A stretch of DNA of 39,109 bases from CAZADH01 sp964483805 (lineage in GTDB: Bacteria > Muiribacteriota > Ozemobacteria > Ozemobacterales > Ozemobacteraceae): the NCBI GenBank assembly GCA_964483805.1, contig CAZADH010000018.1, positions 1 to 39,109 on the forward strand, read 5' to 3'. Below the pieces are notes generated by a model. It had not been told where the DNA came from, did not search any database, and saw only the letters and a list, made by a program, of their open reading frames with translations. Below are positions 8,401-16,817 of the stretch, piece by piece; the first letter of the stretch is position 1; every line of letters begins with the position of its first letter. A program made the position numbers and the translations under genes.

Positions 8401-8962
8401 TCATCCGATTCCGGGGATCGTCGTGCGCACGGTCGATCCGGAAACGGGGGCGCCCATTCCCCCCGGTCAGCCGGGTATGTTGCTGGTGAAGGGCCCGAAC
8501 GTGATGCGCGGGTATCTCGGACGTGACGACCTGACGCAGAAGGTGCTCAACGATGGCTGGTATACCACCGGCGATGTCGCGATCGTTGACGAGAACGGCT
8601 TCATCCGCATTACCGACCGGTTGTCGCGCTTCTCGAAAATCGGCGGCGAGATGGTGCCGCACGGCAAGGTCGAGGAGGCGTTGCAGGAGGCCGCCGGTGC
8701 CGATCTGCAGGTGTTCGCGGTGACCGGAATCCCCGACGAGAAGAAGGGTGAGAAGCTGGCGGTGCTGACCACGCTGGCCGAAGACAAACTGCCGGTGGTG
8801 CTCGAAAAGATGGCCGGGATGGGGCTGCCGAACCTGTTCATTCCACGCAAGGGCGACTTTGTGAAAGTCGACAAACTGCCCGTGTTGGGCACCGGCAAAA
8901 TCGACCTGCGGGCGGTCAAGAAGACCGCCATCGAACGGCTGGGTACGCCGGAAACGGTGTGA
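5438..8962 (+). CDS. aas: LplT-PlsC-Aas fusion: lysophospholipid flippase, acyltransferase and acyl-ACP synthetase
   Basis: A 1174-residue three-part protein. (1) An MFS transporter, about 35-430, opens with LLVAQFFGAFNDNAWN as in LplT. (2) A PlsC-type acyltransferase has NHVSFID (Asn-His at 476-477) and FAEGQ near 549. (3) An AMP-forming acyl ligase has SSGSTGEPKG near 819-828, GYGATE near 955 and GWYTTGD near 1040. In E. coli, lplT and aas are separate neighbours that flip and re-acylate lysophosphatidylethanolamine at the inner membrane. Here both are one chain, an arrangement known in several phyla. I chose the start at 5438 (AAGGTGGT at 5423-5430). Earlier in-frame ATGs at 5420 and 5222 exist, the latter running through the repeats. 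Confidence 0.9.
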   Translation: MSTASERSPDVASAVNPAVSAQVGRTAPWAPTAPVVRGGSLAGLLVAQFFGAFNDNAWNMMVALLAIRGLPKLTDVAAFEALAQKETTWAFVIFTLPFVFVSLPAGLLADRVSKRTLIVGLKLLEVVFMAAATITLYYTPAGGAAALVILALMGVQAALFSPAKYGIIPEIVPHERLSAGNGLLEMCSFIAIIGGTATGGLLLDKASAPWQAGLVLLAFSLFGFFASFFVPVVPAARSDGGMTETITTAWATIRADRVLYLAVLGEVFYWFIASLLGQDVLVYTKGLTQGWADSDTYSGMPLATFGIGVGFGSVIAGRISKTKVEYGLIPLGCLGIALITLLMGAGAPGYAWTLIGIALMGLASGAVVVPLNAILQWRSPADRRGGVIALANVFIFIGVLFGSLGTQALSSLGLTARQILVAASLFTVSGTVWAMYLLPDFLVRLVMVLMTHTFYRLKVIDDHHVPREGGALIAPNHVSFIDGFLIISSIDRPVRFIVDQKYYDHWLLWPLMRAMQVIPVAASGGMKVVLKALRDAGKYLDDGELVCIFAEGQVTRIGMLLPFRRGLERIVKGRNVPIIPVYLDRVWGSVFSRYRGRFITKLPERFPYPITVLFGKPLPSSTPIAEVRHAVQDLGATAWNLRKDERKPLHRRFISTVRRRPWRFCIGDATKPHVSRLAALTGAVAVARALREQWAGQTHVGIMLPSTVAGVVFNLAATIAGKVVVNLNFTTGAAGMTSMVRQAGLKTVVTSRAFVEKAKLELPEGATPIWAEEVGAGIGAGARLWAAVLALFAPITWLEAACGATRSAHYDDIATIIFSSGSTGEPKGVMLSHYNVDSNIEGVAQVLHIEPDDRMLGILPLFHSFGTMSTWYSLIYGMGVFFHPNPLDAVAIGDIVEQQDITFLIATPTFLQIYMRRCGPDQLGSLRIVITGAEKLSERLALAFADKFGIKPVEGYGATECAPVIALSTFDHREHGIFQAGSRRGFVGHPIPGIVVRTVDPETGAPIPPGQPGMLLVKGPNVMRGYLGRDDLTQKVLNDGWYTTGDVAIVDENGFIRITDRLSRFSKIGGEMVPHGKVEEALQEAAGADLQVFAVTGIPDEKKGEKLAVLTTLAEDKLPVVLEKMAGMGLPNLFIPRKGDFVKVDKLPVLGTGKIDLRAVKKTAIERLGTPETV

Positions 8963-9008
8963 GTCCGGCTGCGGGCATCCGGCTGCGGGTATCTGGCCAT
9001 GGATCACG

Positions 9009-9037
9009 TTGGCGTCGGTGCGCGGTTGCAGTATAAT
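9009..9037 (+). promoter_or_regulatory. Strong sigma70-type promoter for the signalling cluster
   Basis: TTGGCG at 9009-9014 and a perfect TATAAT at 9032-9037, 17 bp apart. It lies 45 bases before the TTG start at 9082. Confidence 0.65.
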
Positions 9038-9081
9038 AACCGCGATGCGCGCGTGGGTTCGCATTCCGGGGGTTTGTTAGA

Positions 9082-11715
9082 TTGTCATACGATGTATTGA
9101 ACCATCTGGCGGTGCCGATTGTCATCGTCGATGCCGACGGCAACGGCGTCTATGCCAATCCGGCGTTCGCGCAGATGTTGGGCTACACACTCGCGCAGGT
9201 GCCGACGTGGGCGGCCTGGGAAGAAAAAGCGTATCCCGACCCGGTGTATCGCGCCGTGGTGCATGACGAGATGCAGCGCCTGCTCGAAAGCGTGCGGACG
9301 TCGGGTCAGGTGGCCGTCGGTCAGATCCGCCGGTTGACCACAGCAGGCGGCATGCCGCGCATCGTTCAGGAGTCCTTGTCGCCGTTGGGTGACACGGTGG
9401 TCATCACGATGACCGACCTGACGGAGCGCGATGCGACCAATCGGGTGTTGGTGCAAACCGCCGCCGAACTCGAGGGGTTCTTTGCCTTGTCTCTTGACAT
9501 GCTTTGTATTGCCAGCACCGACGGTCGCTTCCTGCGGTTGAATCCGGCCTGGAAACGCGTGCTCGGCTACGAGGTCGACGAACTGGTGGGTGTCCAGTAT
9601 CTCGACTACGTGCACCCGGATGACGTCGCCTCGACCCGGCGGGCGATGGGCGAACTCGTCGATCAGCGTGAGGTCGTGGGTTTCGCCAACCGTTACCGGG
9701 CCAAGGACGGGACGTATCGCTGGCTCGAGTGGGTGTCGCGACCGATGGGCAACGTGGTTTACGCGATTGCCCACGACGTGACCCAAGCCCGCCTGGCTGC
9801 CGAGCAGTTGCGGGCCGGCGAACACCGTTTTCGCTCGCTGTTCGAACACATGGCCGAGGGGGTTGCCCTGCACGACCTGGTCTTCGACGACGCTGGTCGG
9901 CCCATCGATTACCGGATCCTCGATGTCAATCCGGCCTACGAACGCCACACGGGCTTGCGGCGCGAGGTTGCTCAGGGCCGGTGCGGCCGGGCGGTTTACC
10001 AGACCGACTATTCGCCCTATTTCGCCGAGTTCTCGGGGGTGGCGCTGTCGGGCAAGGCGATCGAGTTCGAGACCTTCTTTGCGCCACTCGAGCGGCATTT
10101 CCGGGTGTCGGTGGTATCGCCTGGGCCGCATCAGTTTGCCACCGTCTTCGAAGACATCACCGGGCGCAAGCGTGACGAGGCGGCCCTTGCTGCCGAAAAA
10201 GAGCGCTTGCTCGTGACGCTGCGCTCGATTGGCGATGGGGTCATCACCACCGACACCGCCGGCAACATCACCTTGATGAATCTGGTCGCCGAGCAGTTGA
10301 CCGGCTGGGTCAATGCCGACGCTCTTGGGCGACCCTTGACCGAGGTGTTCCGCATCGTCAATGAAACGAGCCGGCAGACCTGCGAGAATCCGGTGACCAA
10401 GGTTCTGCGCAGCGGCAACATCGAGGCGCTGGCGAACCACACGGTGTTGTTGGCGCGCGACGGCGGCGAGCGCATCATCGCCGACAGTGCGGCTCCCATT
10501 CGCGGCAACGATGGCAGCATCATCGGTGTCGTGCTCGTCTTTCGTGACACGACCGACAAGCAGAAGACCGAGGACGCGCTGCGCAGCGCGCAGAAACTCG
10601 AGTCGTTGGGTGTGCTTGCCGGTGGTATTGCGCACGACTTCAACAATCTGTTGAGTGGATTGTTCGGCTACATCGACCTGGCCCGACTCGCATGCGAACC
10701 GCATCTCGACTCGCCGACCGCCCAGCATCTCGAGAAGGCGTTGTCGGTGTTTGGCCGGGCCCGCGATCTGACCCAACAGTTGTTGACGTTTGCCAAGGGC
10801 AGCAAACCCTTGAAGAAACTGCAAGCGCTCGAGCCGATCGTGCGCAATGCGGGGCGCTTCGTGCTCAGCGGTTCCAACATCGAGTTGACCATGCATTTCG
10901 CCCCCGACTTGTGGCCGGTCGATGTCGATGAGAACCAGATCAGCCAGGTGATCGACAACGTGGTGATCAATGCGCGCCAGGCGATGCCGACCGGCGGCAC
11001 CTTGACGGTGAACGCCGCGAACCTGGCCGGGGACGCCGCGTTGCCGCCCGGGTTGCCGGCGGGACGGTACGTGGTGGTGTCGCTGGCCGACAACGGTCCG
11101 GGGATCGCCCGCGAGCATCTGGCCCGGGTGTTCGAGCCGTTCTTCACGACCAAGCAGACCGGCAGCGGACTCGGACTGGCGATCGCCTACTCGGTGATGC
11201 GCAAGCATGGCGGGGCGATCACCATTGATGCCGACCTGGGACGCGGTACCAGAATTACTTTGTATTTACCGGCGGCGACGCTGGGTGTGGCTGCGGCAGC
11301 GGCGGCGGCACCGGCCACCTTTGTCGGTCGTGGCCGGGTTCTGCTCATGGACGACGAACCGGCGGTGCGCGAGGTGGGCCGGGTGATGCTGCAGAAACTC
11401 GGCTTCGACGTGACCGTGGCGGCGCACGGGGATGCGGCACTGGCCGCGGTACGTGACGAACTCGCCGGCGGCCGTCGGTTTGCCGCCATCCTGCTCGATC
11501 TGACGGTCCCCGGGCGTCGGGGCGGTGGGGCGATCATCGGCGAGTTGCGGCAACTCGACGCGCAGGTGCCGGTGATCGCGTCGAGTGGGTATTCCGACGA
11601 TCCGATCATGGACCGGCCCAAAGAGCACGGATTTTCAGCGTGTCTGGGCAAACCCTATCTCCTGGCCGATTTGCAGCGGTTGCTGCACAGCCTGTTGGGC
11701 GGCGGTCCGCTCTGA
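9082..11715 (+). CDS. Hybrid histidine kinase: four PAS domains, kinase and receiver
   Basis: An 877-residue soluble protein with no membrane segment. Four PAS-like domains lie at about 5-115, 130-245, 255-370 and 375-495. The dimerisation box has His518 in GGIAHDFNNLLSG. The HATPase shows N-box VIDNVVINARQAM, DNGPGIA, and GSGLGLAIAY. An Ala-rich linker leads to a receiver domain whose phospho-acceptor is Asp806 in LLDLTVPG, with the conserved Lys in CLGKPY. The layout is that of the PAS-HK-REC hybrid kinases. TTG at 9082 is the best start (GGGGG about 9 bases upstream). The next gene begins 43 bases after the stop, so phosphorelay and partner-switch proteins are probably co-transcribed. Confidence 0.88.
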   Translation: MSYDVLNHLAVPIVIVDADGNGVYANPAFAQMLGYTLAQVPTWAAWEEKAYPDPVYRAVVHDEMQRLLESVRTSGQVAVGQIRRLTTAGGMPRIVQESLSPLGDTVVITMTDLTERDATNRVLVQTAAELEGFFALSLDMLCIASTDGRFLRLNPAWKRVLGYEVDELVGVQYLDYVHPDDVASTRRAMGELVDQREVVGFANRYRAKDGTYRWLEWVSRPMGNVVYAIAHDVTQARLAAEQLRAGEHRFRSLFEHMAEGVALHDLVFDDAGRPIDYRILDVNPAYERHTGLRREVAQGRCGRAVYQTDYSPYFAEFSGVALSGKAIEFETFFAPLERHFRVSVVSPGPHQFATVFEDITGRKRDEAALAAEKERLLVTLRSIGDGVITTDTAGNITLMNLVAEQLTGWVNADALGRPLTEVFRIVNETSRQTCENPVTKVLRSGNIEALANHTVLLARDGGERIIADSAAPIRGNDGSIIGVVLVFRDTTDKQKTEDALRSAQKLESLGVLAGGIAHDFNNLLSGLFGYIDLARLACEPHLDSPTAQHLEKALSVFGRARDLTQQLLTFAKGSKPLKKLQALEPIVRNAGRFVLSGSNIELTMHFAPDLWPVDVDENQISQVIDNVVINARQAMPTGGTLTVNAANLAGDAALPPGLPAGRYVVVSLADNGPGIAREHLARVFEPFFTTKQTGSGLGLAIAYSVMRKHGGAITIDADLGRGTRITLYLPAATLGVAAAAAAAPATFVGRGRVLLMDDEPAVREVGRVMLQKLGFDVTVAAHGDAALAAVRDELAGGRRFAAILLDLTVPGRRGGGAIIGELRQLDAQVPVIASSGYSDDPIMDRPKEHGFSACLGKPYLLADLQRLLHSLLGGGPL

Positions 11716-11758
11716 TGCGATCGGTGATCGTGACGGCGGGTCGCGGGGGCCCCGGCCG

Positions 11759-14104
11759 ATGACGGTGCTGGCGTGGGTATCGACCGTCGGAGCGGTGATC
11801 GTGGCGGCGTTGTGGCTGCGGCGGCATCTGCTGGCGCGGGCGGCGCAACAGGACGATGCGCGCATTCGGGCGTTTCTCGATGCGTTGCCGCAGCCGGTGT
11901 TCGAGATCGCTCTCGATGGCCGGTTTCGCTACATCAACAAGACGGCGCTGATGGCCGCAGGCTACTCCCCCGGCGATTTCGACGACGGTGGATTGAATGT
12001 CTTCGAAGTGATCGATCCGGCCGACCACGAGCGGTTGCGCGAGAACATGCGCAAGCTTGCTTCCGGCCTGGCAGGGACGGGCCATGAATATCGGATTCTG
12101 CGCAAGGACCGGTCGATGTTCTACGGCCTGGTGTTTTCCTCGGCCTGTTTTGTCGGCAGCCAATTGGCCGGATATCGTGGGGTCCTGATCGATGTCTCGC
12201 GCCTGAAGTCGGTCGAGAGCGAGTTGCGGTGGCGCGGTGCGCGCACGAGTCGCATGAACACCGCTCTGGCCACGCTGGCCCAGAACCCAGATTTGTACAG
12301 TGGCGACCTGAGCATGGCGCTGACCATCATCACGGAAACGGCGGGGTATGCGTTGGTCGTGTCCCGGGCCGGCATCTGGTTTCTCGGCAACGGCGACCGC
12401 GTCATCCAGTGTCACGACCAGTACGATCTCGAATCCGAAGAACACGCGCATGGGGCGGAGCTATCGGAAACGGAGGCTCCCAGCTATTTCCGCGCCCTCG
12501 ACCTGGGCATGGCCATGGCGGTCGAAGATGTGCATCTCGATCCCCGCACCCGTGAACTGAGCGAGAAATACTGGACGCCAGGCGATCTGGGGGCCTGTCT
12601 CGATGTGCCGATCCTGGTCGGTGGACGCGTTCGGGGGGTGCTGTGTCTCGAGTTCCGGGGTGGGCGCCGGGTCTGGACCGCCGAGGAGCAGAGCTTCGCC
12701 ATGGCCGTTGCCGGGTTCACCGCGATGGCCGTCGAGGCGGTGGAACGGCGACGCGTCGAGAAGCAACTCGAGCTGCGCAGTGCCGAACTGGCCGAAACCA
12801 ACGACAAACTGCGGGCCCTGGTGGCCAGCCAGATGGTCAGCATCGATCTTGCGCGTGGCGTGCTGCGCCTGATCGATTCTGCGCCACCGCGGCACACGGC
12901 GCTGCCGGGCGGGCTCGAGCTGTTCGTCTGTCACCGCAGTCAGTCGTGTCACGCGGCCGGCGGCGATCATTACTTTGTGCGCAACACCGTGCGGTCCGAT
13001 GGGTCCGGGCCGGTGACCCTGATCAGTCTCAAAGACCAGTCGGGTCACGACGTCGGCTGTGTCTTACGTTGTATTATTGTCGATCTCATCCACCACGCGG
13101 TCATTGGCGATCCAGCCGTGCCCACGCTCGAAGCCGTGGTGCGTGAGAGCATGGCGCGACTCGAGGCCAGCCACCTGTTTGCCGCCGACGATTTCTTCAC
13201 CGCCATCGAGATCGAGATCGATCATCTCAACCTGTCGTTGCAGTTTGTCTCGCTCGGACATCCGCCGCTGTTGCTGCTGCGCGGCGATCGGGTCAGTCGC
13301 TGGCCCGAACCGCAGGGCGCCGGCGCCAATCTGCCCTATGGTTTCATCGGTGGTCGCCCGTTGTCGGTGGGGCGCCTCGAGTTGCAGGTGGGCGACCGCC
13401 TGTTGATCTACTCCGATGGCCTGCTCGATGCCCTGCACCGGGGTGCCGGGGTCGACGGCGACATCACCCATCTGCTGGCCGTGGTCGAGAAGATTCTGGC
13501 CGGTCATCCGGGCATCGGCGTTGACGAAGTGGTGCGGCGGATCTGGGAGGAAGCCGGGTTGCACCTGGGCTGTCCGGTCGACGGCCAGGTGACCGATGAC
13601 GCGGCGGTTATGGGCATCGAGATCGAGGCGGTCAGCTTCCGTGAAGATGCGATGGGGCCGCGGACCGACGATGAGCAATACGCCATATTTACAGGTCTTT
13701 GTCAGCGCCTGGAAGCCGAATGGCAGGCGCACGGGTTTGTCGACAACCCCGAGCGGCTGCGCTACGCTTTCGAGGAGGCCTGGGTCAACGCCTGGCGTCA
13801 CGGCAACCGCACCGACCCCGGGCGGCAGATCGTCGTCCGCCGTCATTATGGCAATGACGCTGTTCTCGAAATCGAGGACCAGGGGGCCGGCTTCGATTGG
13901 CGACGGGTACGGGCGCCGATCCAGGGTGCCGCTATCGGAGCGCCTTCTGGTCGAGGCCTGTTCATGATCCGCCTCATGGCCGACGAAGTGGCCTGGAACG
14001 AGCGGGGAAACCGCATTTCCATGTGTTTCTCGCGCGTCGCGCCGCCCACACTCATCGGTCGCAGTGATTGCACAAGCAGTTTGCAGCTCTGGCCGGATCG
14101 GTGA
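11759..14104 (+). CDS. PAS-GAF-PP2C phosphatase fused to RsbW-like kinase domain
   Basis: A 781-residue protein. An N-terminal hydrophobic segment (residues 1-20) is followed by PAS (about 35-145) and GAF (about 185-330) domains, and then a SpoIIE/RsbU PP2C phosphatase. Metal aspartates sit in GGDHY (Asp403), YSDGL (Asp553) and TDDAAV. The C-terminus (about 650-765) is a GHKL ATPase of the RsbW type, with EAWVNAWRHGN (Asn677), DQGAGFD and GRGLFMIR. In partner-switching systems PP2C proteins dephosphorylate a STAS antagonist and RsbW-type kinases phosphorylate it. Both activities here sit in one chain just before a STAS gene. I chose ATG 11759 because the frame upstream overlaps the previous gene. 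Confidence 0.88.
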   Translation: MTVLAWVSTVGAVIVAALWLRRHLLARAAQQDDARIRAFLDALPQPVFEIALDGRFRYINKTALMAAGYSPGDFDDGGLNVFEVIDPADHERLRENMRKLASGLAGTGHEYRILRKDRSMFYGLVFSSACFVGSQLAGYRGVLIDVSRLKSVESELRWRGARTSRMNTALATLAQNPDLYSGDLSMALTIITETAGYALVVSRAGIWFLGNGDRVIQCHDQYDLESEEHAHGAELSETEAPSYFRALDLGMAMAVEDVHLDPRTRELSEKYWTPGDLGACLDVPILVGGRVRGVLCLEFRGGRRVWTAEEQSFAMAVAGFTAMAVEAVERRRVEKQLELRSAELAETNDKLRALVASQMVSIDLARGVLRLIDSAPPRHTALPGGLELFVCHRSQSCHAAGGDHYFVRNTVRSDGSGPVTLISLKDQSGHDVGCVLRCIIVDLIHHAVIGDPAVPTLEAVVRESMARLEASHLFAADDFFTAIEIEIDHLNLSLQFVSLGHPPLLLLRGDRVSRWPEPQGAGANLPYGFIGGRPLSVGRLELQVGDRLLIYSDGLLDALHRGAGVDGDITHLLAVVEKILAGHPGIGVDEVVRRIWEEAGLHLGCPVDGQVTDDAAVMGIEIEAVSFREDAMGPRTDDEQYAIFTGLCQRLEAEWQAHGFVDNPERLRYAFEEAWVNAWRHGNRTDPGRQIVVRRHYGNDAVLEIEDQGAGFDWRRVRAPIQGAAIGAPSGRGLFMIRLMADEVAWNERGNRISMCFSRVAPPTLIGRSDCTSSLQLWPDR

Positions 14105-14110
14105 TACACT
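14081..14110 (+). promoter_or_regulatory. Possible internal promoter for the STAS-chemoreceptor genes
   Basis: TTGCAG (14081-14086) and TACACT (14105-14110) with an 18-bp spacer, overlapping the end of the preceding gene. Confidence 0.35.
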
Positions 14111-14145
14111 TTCCGTACAAAGATTGACGTTCGGGTCCGCTTTCA

Positions 14146-14196
14146 CTGCGCCATCCGGGCGCCAGCGGCCCACATCGCGCGTCCCTGCGCTCGGGT
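14146..14196. repeat. Dispersed GC-rich repeat, copy 1
   Basis: About 50 bases starting CTGCGCCATC and ending TGCGCTCGGGT. They match 16746-16796 at roughly four bases in five. The word ACTGCGCCATC is also the reverse complement of the GATGGCGCAGT lead of the cloverleaf repeats. It lies in the leader of the STAS gene. Confidence 0.6.
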
Positions 14197-14245
14197 CTCG
14201 ATCTGGTTGAAAATGACCCGGAGACGAAACCAGAGGAGGTCACAC

Positions 14246-14566
14246 GTGGCGGTCAGTATCGACGTTCGGGTTTCGGGTGGCGTGGCCAATATGGCCGTGA
14301 GAGGCGACATCGACGAGCGTGCCGCAGAAGACCTCAAACGGGCCTTTCGCGGGGTCTCGTTGACCGGGTTGCGCCGGTTTGAACTCGATTTTCACGAGGT
14401 TACGCACATCGGCAGTGCTGGCATCGGCAAGTTGTTGCTGTTCTATAAAGATCTGGCCGCGGTCGGTGCCCAGATGCACATCGTTAACGTGTCGCCCTTG
14501 ATTTCCAGTCTCTTGCGCGAAATGCGCCTCGATTCGATCATCACCATCTCGGCGAAATCGGCCTGA
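14246..14566 (+). CDS. STAS-domain anti-sigma-factor antagonist
   Basis: A 106-residue STAS domain. The core LDFHEVTHIGSAGIGKLLLF carries Ser57 at the phosphorylation site of RsbV/SpoIIAA proteins. I chose GTG 14246 because a perfect AGGAGG (14234-14239) lies 6 bases upstream. An in-frame ATG at 14207 would add an Arg-rich 13-residue extension without its own ribosome-binding site. It lies directly after the PP2C-HATPase fusion, whose two catalytic domains would act on Ser57 in opposite directions (inference from the family). The next gene encodes a chemoreceptor, so the output may be behaviour rather than, or as well as, a sigma factor. Confidence 0.88.
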   Translation: MAVSIDVRVSGGVANMAVRGDIDERAAEDLKRAFRGVSLTGLRRFELDFHEVTHIGSAGIGKLLLFYKDLAAVGAQMHIVNVSPLISSLLREMRLDSIITISAKSA

Positions 14567-14638
14567 CGGTCGCGTCGTCACCCTGAGAATCCCTGCGGGG
14601 TCGCCGGCGGCGCCTGTCGGGTAGATCCGGAGGTCGTT

Positions 14639-16597
14639 ATGGGCTCCCTGTCGTTGCGTGCTCGATTGTTGCTTGGCGGCATTGTCATGGTCACCGTGCC
14701 GATGCTGGTCGTGGCCTGGTTCACCTGGAACGAGAACCTCAAGGCGACGGCGATTACCCGTGAAGCCAGCCTTGCGGTAGCGACCGCCGATCTCGATCAC
14801 ATCGCTCAGGGTGTCGTCGCGATGGTGAAGGCGCAGCAAGAGGTCCTCGAGCAAGGTGTTGCCGTCGGGCTGAATGTTGCACACCACCTCGTGACGCAAT
14901 CGGGGGGCATCACCCTTGGCAGCGAAAAAGTGAGGTGGGTCGCGAAAGACCAGGTCACGGGTGCGACGCACGATCTCGAATTGCCGCGCCTGTTGTTGGG
15001 CAAAGACTGGTTGGGGCAGAATTTCGAAGCCAAGACACCAACGCCCCTGGTCGACAAGGTCCAGGCAATTGCCAGTCACACCTGCACCGTCTTCCAACGC
15101 ATCGACGATGAAGGCTCGATGCTGCGGGTGGCGACCAACGTCATCGGCAAAGATGGCAAACGGGCCATCGGCACGTTCATCGCTGCCAAGAGCGCCGATG
15201 GCAAGGCGAACCCGATTATTGCTTCTGTATTGACAGGCAAGCGATTTGTCGGTCGGGCGCAGATCGTCGGGCGCTGGTACGTTACCGCTTACGAACCGCT
15301 GCTCGACGCCACCGGCAAGGTTATCGGCATGCTGTATTTCGGGCAACCCGAAGAGAGTGCCAGCAGCCTGCGCCACGAGATCATGAGCATCAAGGTGGGG
15401 CAGACCGGCTACGTGTTTGTCTTGGATTCGGCCGGTCGTTATGTGATCTCGGCCGGCGGCAAGCGCGACGGCGAGGTCATCATCGACTCTCGGGATGCCG
15501 ACGGCAATTTGATGATTCAAGACATGATCAAGGTGGCCAGGGGGCTGGCACCGGGGCAGGTGGGCGAGGTTGCCTACTCCTGGAAGAACCCGGAAGACCT
15601 GCAGGCCCGCAAAAAGGTGGCGCGCCTGATGTATTTCGCCCCCTGGGATTGGATCATCGGCGTCGGCACCTATGAAGATGAGTTCCTTGGTGCCGCCGAG
15701 CGGCTCGCCGAGATCGGGCGCAAGACGACCGAGCGGATCATCGAGATCCTCATCGCGGTACTGGTCGTGGCCGTGATTCTCATCTCGTGGTACGCCATCA
15801 ATCTGGCCGGTTCGCTGCGCGAGATTGCGCACCGGCTGCACACTGGCGCCGACGAGATTGCCCGCGGCGCCCAGCAGGTGGCCGAGGTGAGCCAGAGTGT
15901 TGCGGCCGGAGCCTCAGAACAGGCGGCCGGTGTCGAAGAAACCAACGCCACGTTGCAGGAAATGGCCTCCGATGCCAAGAGGGTGCATGAGTTGACCGAC
16001 GGTGCTGACGCATTGATGAAGCAGAATATCGGCCATTCGGCCGACTCGTTGCGGTCGTTGGTCGACATGACCACGGCCATGAAACAGATCGACGCCGACG
16101 GCGGCGAGATGATGAAGATCATCAAGACCATCGACGAGATCGCTTTCCAGACCAACCTGCTTGCCCTCAACGCTGCGGTCGAGGCGGCGCGCGCCGGTGA
16201 GGCCGGCAAGGGTTTTGCCGTGGTCGCCGAAGAGGTACGCAACCTGGCGCAACGGGCAGCCGAGGCCGCGCGCGGCACCCAGGAACGCCTCGAAGGCAAC
16301 ATGGCGCGGGTCAGCAAAGCAGCCAAGGGCATCACTGGCATCAACGCAAAATTCGAAGACATTGTCGAGAGCGCGACCGTTATGGGTGACAAGACCGATT
16401 CGATTACCAAAGCCACGGTCGAGTTCGCCCACCGCATCGACGAGGTGGCCAAAACGATGGGTGAGCTCGACAAGGTCGTGCAGAGCAACGCCGCTTCGGT
16501 CGAAGAGACCGCGGCCGCGGCCGAAGAAATGGCCGGTCAGGCCGAGTCGATGAACCAGATGGTCCGGCAACTGCAGGCGGTGGTCGAGGGCAAGTAG
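14639..16597 (+). CDS. Methyl-accepting chemotaxis protein with Cache sensor
   Basis: A 652-residue receptor. TM1 lies at about 8-30 and a periplasmic region of Cache_3/Cache_2 type at about 35-360. The latter ends in YFAPWDWIIGVGTYEDEF, a typical Cache ending. TM2 is at about 366-388, and a cytoplasmic MCP signalling domain spans about 395-652. The hairpin tip contains DEIAFQTNLLALNAAVEAAR near 498-518, the region that contacts CheA and CheW. No clear HAMP domain separates TM2 from the coiled coil. GGAGG lies before the ATG. It is encoded 72 bases after the STAS gene in the same direction. No other che genes are in the window. Confidence 0.92.
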   Translation: MGSLSLRARLLLGGIVMVTVPMLVVAWFTWNENLKATAITREASLAVATADLDHIAQGVVAMVKAQQEVLEQGVAVGLNVAHHLVTQSGGITLGSEKVRWVAKDQVTGATHDLELPRLLLGKDWLGQNFEAKTPTPLVDKVQAIASHTCTVFQRIDDEGSMLRVATNVIGKDGKRAIGTFIAAKSADGKANPIIASVLTGKRFVGRAQIVGRWYVTAYEPLLDATGKVIGMLYFGQPEESASSLRHEIMSIKVGQTGYVFVLDSAGRYVISAGGKRDGEVIIDSRDADGNLMIQDMIKVARGLAPGQVGEVAYSWKNPEDLQARKKVARLMYFAPWDWIIGVGTYEDEFLGAAERLAEIGRKTTERIIEILIAVLVVAVILISWYAINLAGSLREIAHRLHTGADEIARGAQQVAEVSQSVAAGASEQAAGVEETNATLQEMASDAKRVHELTDGADALMKQNIGHSADSLRSLVDMTTAMKQIDADGGEMMKIIKTIDEIAFQTNLLALNAAVEAARAGEAGKGFAVVAEEVRNLAQRAAEAARGTQERLEGNMARVSKAAKGITGINAKFEDIVESATVMGDKTDSITKATVEFAHRIDEVAKTMGELDKVVQSNAASVEETAAAAEEMAGQAESMNQMVRQLQAVVEGK

Positions 16598-16817
16598 ACG
16601 AGTCGTCACCCGTGTCCGATTGGTGGTCGTGGTTGTCGGGGCTGTTCGGCGCGGTGTCCTCGGCAACGACGGAACCGCACAGTGGGCAACGGGGTGGCGG
16701 CAAACGCCCACTACGCACCTTCGTGTGCGGGCGGGTCCCTTGCGACTGCGCCATCGTGGCTGCAAGGGCCCATTTCGCGCATCCGTGCGCTCGGGTGCGC
16801 GGGGGCAAACCGTGTTG
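16598..16817. other. Repeat-rich intergenic region
   Basis: About 220 bases packed with hairpins (CGCAC-CTTC-GTGTGCG; CCCTTGC...GCAAGGG) and repeat relics. From 16612, GTG opens MSDWWSWLSGLFG, which runs straight into repeat sequence. It has no good ribosome-binding site and is more likely noncoding or a gene remnant. Confidence 0.5.
16690..16796. repeat. Degenerate cloverleaf relic plus dispersed repeat copy 2
   Basis: GTGGCGGCAAACGCCCACT matches the right arm of the repeat at 27551-27620 (GTGGCGGCAAACACCCACT). Next, 16746-16796 is the second copy of the repeat at 14146-14196. Confidence 0.6.

Noticed and set aside
6746..9064. 772-codon minus-strand frame opposite the aas fusion
   Set aside because: No recognisable motif. 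The opposite strand has intact PlsC and AMP-ligase motifs.
9085..11208. 707-codon minus-strand frame opposite the histidine kinase
   Set aside because: Antisense shadow of a conserved gene.
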